Positions 46,819 to 58,025 of a stretch of DNA of 64,000 nt are shown here, piece after piece; the first letter of the stretch is position 1; every line of letters starts with the position of its first letter. Source of the DNA: Cyprinodon diabolis (lineage: Eukaryota; Chordata; Actinopteri; Cyprinodontiformes; Cyprinodontidae). The DNA lies in the NCBI GenBank assembly GCA_030533445.1, contig CM060064.1, positions 23,531,126-23,595,125 on the forward strand, given 5' to 3'. The notes under the pieces were generated by a model. The model saw only the letters and a program-made list of their open reading frames with translations, did not search any database and was not told where the DNA came from. Both the position numbers and the translations under genes were made by a program.

Positions 46819-49390
46819 TAAGTTTGGGGACCAGAAAAAAATTTGGGTTGAAATAAATACAGAAACAGGACAGATGGTTTAATTTGATGCTCAAAGTGGC
46901 TTATTTGTTAGGAAGAAGTTAGATAGTTTTTCAACATTAGTATTGGATAACAACAAACCAAAGCGGGAAAGTACTTCTTCAAAACACAACAAAAATGGGA
47001 GCAACTTGGAGGTCATCTCCACCCCCTGTGTCAGTGGAGATTTGCCAAGACCGTATCACCATCATGTCAGCTACTTACAATAGTTGAATGACAGTTTAAA
47101 AAAAAAAAAGCTACAATAGCCCCCCCCCCCCCCCCCCCCCCCCATTCAATTCAGTCATCAAGAGGAGAGTACTTGCCTATATAGGAGTTTTCTGCTGTGC
47201 ACTATTGCCAGAAGTCTAAAAATCAACTAAGGGATAAACTTTTAAGCTTTTAGACGACTTGAAATAGTAATAAGAAAGTTATTAAAAAATTCACTAAATC
47301 TCTCATCTTTCAGTTGGGATGATTTGATTATTAATCATTTTAAACATGTTAAATTTGGCTAGATATTCGTAAAGAAGACAGTTGGTGATCAAATTTAGCT
47401 GTTTTTGACTGGCCGGGACTAGTGGTCAACAAATTGGAAACCCTTATCTTTGTTTGTCTGCTTTAACAGAGGATGCAATAGACCTACATGTTCACCGATT
47501 CTGTTAAAGCTAAGAGGATAAGAATACGTCTTTCTGACACTCATCATCAGTAACATACGAAAAGTCAGAACATGTAAAATACTTGCAAAATCTACGTATG
47601 AAGATTTTTGCAAGCATATAAAAAATTCAATCCGGTATTTACACCAGAAAGCAGATCTCTTATGAGGGTTTGGGCCCTTTTTATCTCACGCTTTAAACTT
47701 TGATCAAGTATTCGCAAATGTTAGATGCAAACAATCCCACTAACACTATAAGTCAATACCAACTTGGAAAGTGGACTACTATCAGTATGTTAGGCTTTTA
47801 GCTTCTGAGCTTCAAACTTAAAGTCTTTACAAAAATCTAAAGTAGAAATGTGCCAAAATTCTTCATTTGATAAATCTCTATCTTCTGGTAACTAGTTGTA
47901 GCAGATCATGACAATTAGCTTTGAATTTTGTTGTCTGGGTTCACTCTGTTGTTTGCCTGGATGATAGATTGCGACCTTAACCTCCATAATATCTAAAGAA
48001 ACATACAAACAAATCAGCTAGATACCAACACAGACAAGAGCACAGCAGGTATAGCTGCACAACAATTCCCTCCTTTACTAACTCAGACTACTGACAAATG
48101 GGCTTTTATGCCGCCCGCACAAAGGTTGTGTGATTGTTCAGGCTGGCTTAGAGCCAATGGCAGCCCGTCTGGGACCATCCGGCGGGAGTGGGTTTGACAC
48201 TCAAAGAAAAGCTCTATCAACAAAGAAGGCAGCTCATACTGATTCTGTGTCACAAACAGGCAACGCTGGAAGACGGACATAAAGGCAGCTGTCCTACCCC
48301 CAACTGGTCAGTGCTAGACTGCTCAGATATGACTCAAAAAATGAACTGCATGGCAGAAAAAGCCTACTCTCAGTTTATTCAAATACCTTGTCCTTCAAAA
48401 GGTAGAAGCAATAGTGAAGCAAAATCTGTCAACACAGGCCTTCCCTGGTGAAATGAGACAGAAAACAGGAACATAATCCTCTATGATGCTCCCAAAGTAA
48501 ATGGGTAACTAGAGCCATTATATCATGAATGCCTGCTTTCCCCATGCAACTGGATCCCGAAGCTTAACGAAGACCTGCGCTGCACAAGCCAGCACTCTCA
48601 TTATCAAATTGACCAAACACATATGGACTTCAGGTGGGGTTTTAAGGGCCACCTTCCTTTAGAAAGAGTATAACAATTCAACACTGTTGAACAGGCAGAC
48701 CTGCAGATTGGTGTGATGGATAAGACTTGGTGTGCAACTATTGACAACAATACGGCATGGGATATATGGGGTGAATAATCCAAACAACTTCCAAGGGACA
48801 ATTCCTCCTAACCTTAGAAATATCAACAATTTGTTGTTCCTTATTATTTATTGAAACCGTCAACCAAGACAATTATAAGACATTGATACCCCCACAGCAA
48901 TCTTTACTGTGTTGTGTTTTCTAAAGAGTCTACCGAATAAGATAAAACAATTTAATCATATAGTGTATGAATTAGAGGAAGAAGACGCCTTTTTAGCTCA
49001 GACATGATGAACCAAGCAGTTTTCCATAGTACAGTAAAAACAGCAGAGCTGACTGAAAGTTTGAAGATCTATGATGATGTTGAATCCATCCTCCAGTTGG
49101 TATATTTCACCTTTAGATCAGGACCTGTATTCAAAACCATACAGTACAGAGAAATCTCGATCTCAATAGAAAACATCTTAAAAAAATGGGAAAAAACTTG
49201 TAGAAGTATATGTACATAAATACACACTGTACACAAAATAAAGTACTATGGTGTACATATATCCATCCCTTTATATGAATAGTGGGATGTTCCAAAAAAA
49301 GGTGAAAAAGTATTTTTGTTTTGCACATGATGATGTCAGTATCTGTAGCCTAAATAATCATCCAGAAATATATTTGTTTGATAGCGTCTT
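46819..49390. other. Unannotated intronic DNA with a poly-C tract
   Basis: A 24-base poly-C at 47120-47143. Otherwise AT-rich, with no exon on either strand that I can support. Confidence 0.5.
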
Positions 49391-49704
49391 TAGGGCCGAA
49401 ACAATTAATCGGATTAATTGTGATTAATGGATTATTGAAATAATAGTATTCTAATTTAGTAATTGAATAATCTGGAGTATAGAGACCATAAAATATGCCT
49501 TTAGCTGACAGATCGACCAGCTTAGAGCAATAATTATATTAACATTATGAAAAAAAAACTTCATCCAGAGCATATTTATCTGGTTTATTCTTGTAAAAAA
49601 AAACTTCTTTAAAGAACCTTTGGCTATCCGTTTATTAATGGATTTATCGAAAAAATAATCGACAGATTAATCGATTTGTAAAATAATCGTTAGTGGCAAC
49701 CGTA
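49391..49704. mobile_element. hAT-type MITE, copy B
   Basis: Starts TAGGGCCGAAACAATTAATC and ends AATAATCGTTAGTGGCAACC. It shares the internal GAACCTTTGGCTATC and AATAATCGACAGATTAATCG segments with copy A. It is longer than copy A, and no clear target duplication remains. Confidence 0.82.
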
Positions 49705-51305
49705 GGTATCTCCTCTCTGGCTTTTGATTGCAGTGTGTATTGTTGTTTTTATCTACTTTACTAGCTGTTGCATAAAAACAAGAGAAAAAGGCGTACTAAT
49801 CTGATCCACAAGGTGCTAGGAAATCTTTCTCTTTGCATTATGATCTTGGTACCAATTTACCTTTCAACATTCCTCTATTCTTTTTCTATGCTGTGAGGAC
49901 AGAGGCACTGCTCCTCTTTAAGGTTCAGTTGTCTCAAACTTTTTTCCTCATTTCATGTTAGTTGTTTTGGCTAATACAACTGCTTTGAAGCAAGCAATCA
50001 CAGAATCACAGAAAAAGCCCTAATGGTTAGTGCATTAAAATCAAATAAATAAGGCAGTAAAATTACCAGTATGGTGAGTTAACACAATAAGCAAATCAAA
50101 AGATGAGGATGTAAATAAGGTGTGACAATTCATTCAAATACGCTAAAATTCATCAGTTGATGTTTATCTATTGGTTGCTAGAGGCGTATATCGTTGGCTT
50201 TTTTGAGCTAAAAGTACATGGTGGGTTTTTTTTGGGCAAAGTTAGGAGATCTGAGAGGCTTTGAGAAGCTGGGTCCAAAATCTTTGCCACTAAGGAAATG
50301 TCTGGAAAGCTGCTCCATCTCATTCTGTGTTGAAGCTAAGATGCTTTTAAAGCACAGATATTTCTTTTTTTTTTACAACTATTACACATATTTAAGCTAT
50401 TTTTAGGCTTGTAGGCCATTGTCACACATGTATCTCAAACCATTACATACAAAAAGAGCTTGTTCTACACCTCAAAAACTAATTAATGCAAGACAAAAGG
50501 GCCCTACAGTCACGGCCTACTGACTCAGCAGTAGGCCATGTACTGATACTGATGATTTAGTTCACTATTTAAAGTCTAGCTTGCATGGGTTTTTTTTGGA
50601 CATTTTCTCTGGTTATTTTCAGATGCAATTCCCCCCCCCCCCCTTAATAAAAATCCCATGTGTGCTGTGAGCCCCTATGAAACAATGTCCAAGTGGGTCA
50701 GAAAAAAAACTGTTGGAAAAAATGAAAGCAGAGCTCTCCTATGAGAAATGAACGGATATAATGAGAAACTGAATATCTGAGGCCTGTAAAGCTCAAACAG
50801 TTGGACTTTAATATGCCTGCCTTTTAAACACCAGTCAGAGACATCAAAAAACAGCCAATAAAACTAGAAAGAGCATTTTCAGCTTAAAAATTTTCCCTTT
50901 TATGTACGAATTTTACGCACCAGTGAAATGCTGTAAGCTCGAATGGCACCGAAAAAAATAAAATAGAGAAAACAGCAAATCACATGCCAAATCAATTATG
51001 TAGAAACTAACACCTCTGATCATCTGAGAGGGGGTTTTCTGAGAAATATTTGGATCTTAACAAATAACCTGACGAGCAATGTTACGTTTGTGAGCAAAAC
51101 TTTAAAGCTCTAATTTATTTCAGTGTCGGCTCAATTCAACAGTTCCCTAACGTCATAAGCTGCCTAAAATCATCATGCAACTTCATGCTAGAGTAGAATC
51201 ATCTATTGATATGCAAAGCATTGCAAATTTCTAAAAAGATGTGTCAAGTTCCACCTTGATTATTTTTGTCTGTTTGGGGGGATTTTATATAGAAAAAATG
51301 TAAAT
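49705..51305. other. Unannotated intronic DNA
   Basis: A short poly-C (about 50632-50643). No gene or transposon recognised. Confidence 0.5.
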
Positions 51306-51435
51306 GATGAATGGGTTGTTTAGTTCCATCGTTAGCCTGTAATATCTGAACCTGTCTATGATTCTAGGGGTCGGTAGAATCATAGACAGGTTCAGATATT
51401 ACAGGCTAACGATGGATCTAAACGACCCATTCATC
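51306..51435. repeat. Long near-perfect inverted repeat (60-bp arms, 10-base spacer)
   Basis: The arms 51306-51365 and 51376-51435 are reverse complements at 58 of 60 positions, with the spacer AGGGGTCGGT between them. A transcript of either strand would fold into one long hairpin. Its right arm ends about 6 bases before a hammerhead-like repeat copy, so it may belong to that element. No target duplication or MITE ends were recognised. Confidence 0.93.
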
Positions 51436-51441
51436 GGTTAC

Positions 51442-51636
51442 CATTTGCATGTTTCCAAGCAATACAAGGCCTTGTCCATATAAGACTCAAACTCACTGCG
51501 GATCCAGACATTTGAATTGAGAAAGCTTCCTGGAGAGGTGGCGAAACGTCTTCAAATCTTCAAAACCAAGTCCAGTGGATATTTTTTGAATTTTTACGGA
51601 ATGACTATGACCTGGATGACTGAGAACCTTCATCAG
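51442..51636 (+). repeat. Short dispersed repeat with hammerhead-like motif, copy 4 (longest)
   Basis: CATTTGCATGTTTCCAAGCA, TTGTCCATATAAG, CTCACTGCGGATCCAGACAT, then TTTGAATTGAG, GCTTCCTGGAG, GGCGAAACGTCTTCAAA, and the tail GGAATGACTATGACCTGGAT with CTGAGAACCTTCATCAGC. The first 70 bases are shared only with the copy at 62.9 kb. Confidence 0.8.
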
Positions 51637-53525
51637 CGTAAAAACACGGTCTATCTTTTTCAATTCAGTCCCTTTTACTCTGATACAACTATATAAACCC
51701 CAATCAAACCGATAGGCTATATGCACAGCTTCACTACTTCCTGAATTTAAGGCAGTGACCTCAGTTAGAACAACAACAATGGCCAGACACACTTGGATTA
51801 ATCAGTTTATCCAGTAATAAAAGACAGCAAATAAAGGAGCTGTGTTCATTCAGGAAGAAGTGGAATTGTGCATAGAGCTTGTCCCCTTAAGAACTCCTCT
51901 TTTTTGCAAATAAAACTCCATATGAGTGTAATCTAAGATCAGCCCTTACAAATACTTCTGGATAGTTAATTTCATTTGCAATAAATCCACAATTTTACAA
52001 ATCACATTTTTTTTCTCCTTTCAATTCAAAAATTCTTTATTAATCCTAAAGAAAAATTAAATGTTAAAATCCTAGGGTTTATTTTCATCATAGAGGCATT
52101 TAATTTTGGTCACATTTTTTTTAGCAGAAGTGACTACTTTTATCACTCCAGCCATTTAGGTGGCAGCAATATGCTTAGAAAGTGTTGCTACACAGAAGAG
52201 AGAGTTGCACCTGGAAAGCTATACATGCATGCAGGTAGAGGTAAGCAGTTTGCCACACAGCAGTAACAGTAAAGTCCTGGGACATTGTACTCTGGACAAG
52301 CAGGTCATAAAAACAATAATTTCTCTGGTATAGAAAAACTACATTCTTTTGGTCAGTGCAAAGGAAAATCTAAATAAAACAGTAATCACAGTTTTGGTTG
52401 GAAAATTGAATCACACATTAGATTTTAGACAAAAACATTCAGCCTTAGTAAGGAAACATTATTTAGCAAACATCATGAGAACCAATTGATACAAAAACCC
52501 TAAATAACATATGCCCAGAAGAGCAACATTGTCAATACAGACTTAATTTTAGCTGTGAATCCATAACGTGATGATCTGAAAATCAATGTTAACGGATGCT
52601 TTACATCCTAACTGAGCTCTTAGCAAAGAGCATTCAAACCTCTAGTTGTAAATGTTATTGACCCGTTAAGGCTGAATATAGTTACAAGGAATTTGTTGTT
52701 TTTTCACAGAAATACTAGATTCTGTGTCTTACAGCAACAAAATTCCAATAACAAAGCAACTACCTAAAAACAGAAATAACTCAGCATGTGTTTTGGCAAT
52801 GTGTCCAGTTAATAACCTGAGGTAAAGCTGCATCAGTATGGGGGGGGGGGGGGGGGGGTAACAATCCTTTGTAGACAAGCCACAAAACATGGTGTGGAAG
52901 TGATTAGGGCCCTTAAGCTCCCATGACATGGATATATCCTGGCTCTGCAGCCGTCTGTCAGAGGATCATACTTTAATCTGATTGTAGAGACACTAGGTAT
53001 GACACAGGCTCCTCAGGAATGTAACCTGTCGTTAATATCAATTACACATGGATCTAATTGCCAGAAAAATCACAATGGCTTAGGAATGTTTCGGGAAGTA
53101 GACAAATTTCAAAACAGATTAGAGACGGCATTTTATTTTTTCCTCGGTCAGCGAAGCAGGTTGCTTTTTAGTATCTATTCGTTCATTATTGACAATGTGA
53201 CTGACTTCAGTGCATACACATAATAGAAATTAAGTAATGAAGTAGACTATTTAAGCGTTATTATCATGAGATCAAGGTACACTGAGCAGCAGGGGGTACA
53301 TTCCCTGGGAACATTCCCACTATAAAAAGCCAGTAAGCGCAACTAACCATTAATTTTCACTAAATAATTGGCAAACCACCTTTACCCAAAGCCTTCTGTT
53401 TTTAAAGACCTACATACCAACTCATGCCAGCTGGCATGACACAATCCCTGGCAGTCTTGTCCTTTGACGCGAGAAGAGGTGGACCGCTTTAACCTCACAG
53501 CTCTCTTTAACCTCCATATTAGCTC
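51637..53525. other. Unannotated intronic DNA with a poly-G tract
   Basis: A 19-base poly-G at 52840-52858. No exon or transposon recognised. Confidence 0.5.
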
Positions 53526-53530
53526 CCAAC

Positions 53531-54154
53531 TGTTGGGATCTGGAGATGTACCACCTTCCACCAGCAGAGTGCGCTGTGGGTCTCCTGGGCTGGAGCCCTC
53601 CAGCACACCAGAGAGGCATCTACTCATCAGGAGACCTGCCCTTCATAAGCAGCTGCCAGACCTTTCTTCGACGCCGCAGTGTTGACCTTAGTTTGGAAAC
53701 CTGTCTCAAGCCTGAAGCTCTGGGTGAGCTTAACCTGCCTTCCAGCCCTGGTGAGCCAAACCTGAAGATTCCTATTTTGGATTTCCCCCGCTGCTCTCTG
53801 TGAAGAGCTGGAAACTCTGATCAAGGTCTGCCATTCAAAGTCAGAAGCTAGACGCTGCAGCTGCTTGAGCACTCTGCTGAACCAACAGTCTCTGGACCCA
53901 AGGGTTCCCTCTCTCACAAGAGAAGCCTGGACCCCGTCAAGGTAGAATCAGAATTATCTAAAGGACTCTTTAATCATCTGCCTGCCCAGCTAATCAAACT
54001 ATCATCTCTGCAGACTTCAGTGAACCCAACCCTGGACCTGTTCCAGATCCAGTTCATGTCTTTTGTGTCTAACATCTTTAATAAACTCTGTTAAACTTTT
54101 ACCCAGCCTCCTTAGTGTTCTGCATGTGGGTTTGATATTAAACCGATCATGACA
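53531..54154 (+). repeat. Solo LTR of the gypsy lineage, 624 bp
   Basis: Starts TGTTGGGATCTGGAGATG and ends CGATCATGACA. A perfect 5-bp duplication CCAAC (53526-53530 and 54155-54159) flanks it. AATAAACTCTGTTAAAC near the end parallels the full-length LTRs. It lies in the fhod3 intron, antisense to the gene. Confidence 0.95.
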
Positions 54155-54159
54155 CCAAC

Positions 54160-56463
54160 ATTTTCATTTGGAGCTGGGAAAGGACAGCCCTCTCGAAGTC
54201 CAACAGAAACACCGGGCCCGGGAGCTCCTTTTCAATTCCAAGTTAGACAAATAAATCCATACATATTTGCGTTGCAGCTAACCAGGAAATATCATGCCAA
54301 CCTTTGGTTTTTGAATGTCTAAAGCAGGCAAAGCATACACCAGGCATGCGCCAGAATTCACGTAAAAACATGTGGAGACAATAAAGTGAAAGTGCATAAA
54401 ATAGAAATTAAAAATATGAGTTTTAATCTCCATTCTGTTGAAATATTAAATAAAGTAAATATTAAGATTTTTGTTAAAGTGTTTATCTCTGTGACCTAAT
54501 AACAAAAGGTCAGATAAATGCAATCAGAGTTATTATATGAAACAGTTCAAAAACATAACAGTCCTGCCAATCGATAAAGGACACCAAGTGTTACAAAATG
54601 CGACATGGAAAAAGTTAGACCTATTGTAGCAGATAAATGGGTGTAAAACATGTGGTCACACTTTTTCTAGCCTTATATTCAGGCAAATGTACTGAAACAC
54701 ATGTCTTAATGAAAGAAAATAATGGTTAAGTTATAAAACATCCAGTACTGCCACATCTTTGTCACTTCTATTATGTTTATTTTGATATGCTGCCAGTTTG
54801 AATTAATTGGTTTGTACCAAATAAATGGTTTGTAACTTTTTTGCAAAATGTCATTGTTAATGTTAAAGAGTTAAACTTTAATAGATCTTTTAACAGATAA
54901 TTATTTGCTGTATTATACCTTAGTTTCATTCTTATTTTCAAGCATGTGCTATCAAGAGTTGAGTGACTCTCAATCATCTTAGACTTGGTTTCTTCATAGT
55001 GTTAGATGATTCTAAATAATGCTTCAGCTGAAACTATGATATAATTGAGCTGTAGTATTGTTAATCCCTGAGAGGCAATCTGCAGCACTATTTACATAAG
55101 GATTTTTTTTCTTGCATAATTGAAAAAAAAAAGATATACAATAGTAGCATGCAGCTTTAACTGTCCACATATACATCTCATTGTTAATGAAAGCACAGCA
55201 GTTGGACCTAAAAAAAAGAATCCTAATTGTTTTGGAACAAACTGACGCATGGCTTGCTTTTAAATGTGCTCATACATCTTAGTGCTTCTGTTCTAAACAC
55301 TTGACATATAATGAACATATCTAATTGAGTCTTCTTAACTCAGTAGCAGCATCCTCACAAAAGAGTGTCATTGTCAGTGTAACCTGGTAGAGCCCTAACT
55401 GATTGAAAAATATTATTGGATTTTTTTTAATTTTTTTTTATTTTGGGACCAGTCAGTCTTTTACCAGGGTCAATCAAGCTGACTCAAAATATGTTTTCTT
55501 GGTGCATATTTTAAAGAAAAACCTTGTAAAGCTCTGGGTCTAACAGATAATAGATTGAAATGGAAACCTAAATTTGACTTGGAATTAGAACTAATAACCT
55601 TATATTTTGTTGTATCAATATTAGCAAGAAGGATTGCTTCTAAATAAAATACAGAAACAAATTCAGAGCAATAAAAATTTGTTTCAGGGTCTCTAGTTCA
55701 AACAGGCTTTCATTTGTAAAAAGGTGGAAATGAAGGTTGAGCCCGGGGCAGTTTTTAAACAGATCTAACATATTTGCATGAGCTGGAAAACACAGCTAAT
55801 TTTAATAATGACTTGAAAAAGGGATTTTTGAGTAATTCGACAGTTAGGTATGATTATGAACCCAATCACTGTAATGGGATCAGATTAGCTACAGTAATAC
55901 AACAAGCAGTATATCAATGTGTATTTCTTTAACCAGCTATATCAGGTCCTTCTTATCAGACCTAAATTGTGCTGTCTCACTACTAAGCAGTAATTATATT
56001 GCATTGATTACAGTTGCCTGTAAAAGCAGGGAGGTATTTGGTAAGATTATAAAGCCAGATTACTGTAATCAGAAATTTTAAGTAGGTTACATTTGAATTA
56101 TTGTTATTTATATATTTTTTTCTGACTTGAAAGCTAATTTAAAGCATGAACAATTGATTCCAGGAAAATCAGAGTCCAGCATGTAATGTATATTACTGTA
56201 TCAACCTGTTTATTGTGGCCAGTTACTCTTATATTTTCAGCCTTCTCTGGCATCTGTCCTACACCTTTGAAGTGCGAGGAGTATCCGGACGACTTTCTTT
56301 TATTTTAGATTCAAGTATAATTTAGAGCGCAACTTTAAGCCAACAGTAGATGGCCTTTTTCTATTCAGTGTGCTGTTTACAGCACTGATGTTTTTTTAAG
56401 GTTTGGCAACAGCCAAGGAAAAAGTTAAGCAACAGACAGAGAAGGATGCAATTGCTATCTTAC
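54160..56463. other. Unannotated 5' part of the 11-kb fhod3 intron
   Basis: AT-rich, no repeat ends or exons recognised up to the donor site at 56462-56463. Confidence 0.55.
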
Positions 56464-56570
56464 CCTCCATCCTCCTGAAATCCCTCCATTTCATCCTTCT
56501 GCTCTGCCAGAGTGGACTCCAAATCCAAATAGCTTCCATTATGGGAGAGCTGTAGGGCACAGTCATCAGC
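56464..56570 (-). CDS. fhod3: fhod3 internal exon, 107 bp
   Basis: A minus-strand exon with acceptor TTTTTCCACATCCAG behind a pyrimidine-rich tract and donor GTAAGATAG. It reads ADDCALQLSHNGSYLDLEST, then LAEQKDEMEGFQEDG, and leaves two bases that the next exon (45238-45302) completes. The peptide matches FHOD3 N-terminal sequence (the DDC.LQLSHNG.YLDLE.TLAEQ pattern) between the N-terminal GTPase-binding-like region and FH3. FHOD1 has clearly different residues here. In the family this region contributes to autoinhibition. The exon carrying the start codon is not visible to the right, so it must lie outside or beyond the 64-kb edge. Alternative: the second fish paralogue of fhod3. Confidence 0.92.
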
Positions 56571-56844
56571 CTGGATGTGGAAAAACACACAAACATACAG
56601 GTTCGATTTGACCAATGTAAATGTATATATTTATCATATAATAAAACAGGTTATTCTGATAGAGAAGCTCGACTGACAGAGAATACTATAATAACACTGT
56701 AATTACAGTAAGAATTGGAAAGGCTGTGCTTTAATCAGCTGATGTAAGAGCTTTACACTGACAAACAGAGTAAAGTTAGTGAGGAGTCAGATCTTCTCGG
56801 ATGTCTTTCCCCCCTATCTCTCTGTCCAAACCATATATATCTGT

Positions 56845-56846
<2 letters not shown>

Positions 56847-56883
<37 letters not shown>
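56847..56883. repeat. (AT)n microsatellite
   Basis: An uninterrupted AT run of about 37 bases, 28 bases before the solo LTR. Confidence 0.97.
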
Positions 56884-56884
<1 letters not shown>

Positions 56885-56911
56885 CAACAACAAAAAACTA
56901 ACTGTTTTCAC

Positions 56912-57615
56912 TGTTGGGATCTGGAGCTGTACCACCTGTCTCCAGCAGAGTTCACTGTGGATCCTCCTGAGCTGAGCCTTCGACACACCTGAAACCCATC
57001 TCATCATCAGGAGGATCCTCCACCATATAAGCAGCCCTCAGACCTCGCATCAACGCCGCAGTGTTTATCCAGTTTGGTTAGCACCTGAGCCTCACTTCCT
57101 CTGTGAAATCTTTGTTGCCTCTAGTCTCCTAGCTGGAAACTAATTACCTTTGTCTCTGTCTACAGGAAACCTGTTTTTTGTCCTGTAAGCTCTGGATGAG
57201 CTTAACCTGTCGAGCCTGCCCTCAGAGCCAAACCTGAAGAACCTTCTCTGGATTTCCCATGCTGCTCTGGACTAAGAGCTGGAAAACCAAGGTCTGTCCT
57301 ATCGTTAGATGCAAGACGCTGAAGCTTAAACTGAACTCTGCTGAATCAAACAGTCTCTGGAACCAACAGTGCCTCTCTCAAAGCCAAACCCGGATTCTTC
57401 AAGGTAGATCTCTGAAGATAACATTTCCACATTCACCAGCTACGTGGCTAACTGAACTGTCTCCCTTCCAGTTGCATGTGAACCAGATCCCCAGAAGTGA
57501 ACCAGTACTTGACTCTTTCATTTTACCATTGTTCAATAAACATTGTTAAACTTTTACTCCAGTCTCCGTCTCCGTGGTGTTCTGCATATTGGGCCTCTCT
57601 GAACCAATCATGACA
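56912..57615 (+). repeat. Solo LTR of the gypsy lineage, 704 bp
   Basis: Starts TGTTGGGATCTGGAGCTG and ends CCAATCATGACA. The flanking pentamers are TTCAC and TTCTC (one mismatch). It is diverged from the other three LTR groups and likely the oldest. It directly abuts the 3' end of a LINE fragment on its right. Confidence 0.88.
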
Positions 57616-57617
57616 TT

Positions 57618-57965
57618 CTCACCCCTCGTGGGGTGTGTCATCCTCAAGCTCGGGTCCTCTACCAGAGGCCTGGGAGTTTGAGGGTTCTGCGCAGTATCTT
57701 AGCTGTTCCTAGGACTGCGCTCTTCTGGACAGAGACCTCTGATGTTTTACCTGGGATCTGCTGTAGCCACTCTCCCAGTTTGGGGGTCACAGCCCCCAGT
57801 GCTCCAATTACCACTGGCACCACTGCTGCTCTTACTTTCCAAATCTTTTCTAGCTCCTCTTTCAGCCCTTGGTATTTCTCAAGCTTCTCGTGTTCTTTCT
57901 TCTTGATGTTGCTGTCGCTTGGGATTGCCACATCTATCACTACTGCCTTCTTCTGCTGTTTGTCG

Positions 57966-57968
<3 letters not shown>
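57618..57968 (-). pseudogene. LINE C-terminal fragment, endonuclease-like domain
   Basis: The minus-strand frame (ending near 57659) reads DKQQKKAVVIDVAIPSD, then KKKEHEKLEKYQGLKEELEK, and VVIGALGAVTPKLGEWLQQI, with QKSAVLGTAKILRRTLKLPG at the end. This C-terminus is common in fish LINE polyproteins. The VVIDVAIPSD block resembles the second acidic site of a restriction-like (PD-D/ExK) endonuclease, as in R2-type LINEs. The 5' side is cut off by an (AT)n tract. The frame itself is intact over about 100 codons. Confidence 0.75.

Positions 57969-58022
<54 letters not shown>
57969..58022. repeat. (AT)n microsatellite, 54 bases
   Basis: A perfect AT run directly at the broken 5' side of the LINE fragment. 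The YIYIYI frames on both strands are artefacts of it. Confidence 0.98.

Positions 58023-58025
<3 letters not shown>

Larger units (their letters stand above)
45303..56463 (-). other. fhod3: Complete fhod3 intron, 11.2 kb
   Basis: Lies between two in-phase exons, begins GTAAGATAG and ends TTTTTACAG (minus strand). It holds a dispersed repeat, two copies of one hAT family, a long inverted repeat, a hammerhead-like repeat, a solo LTR and several homopolymer tracts. No further exon was recognised within it. Confidence 0.85.
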
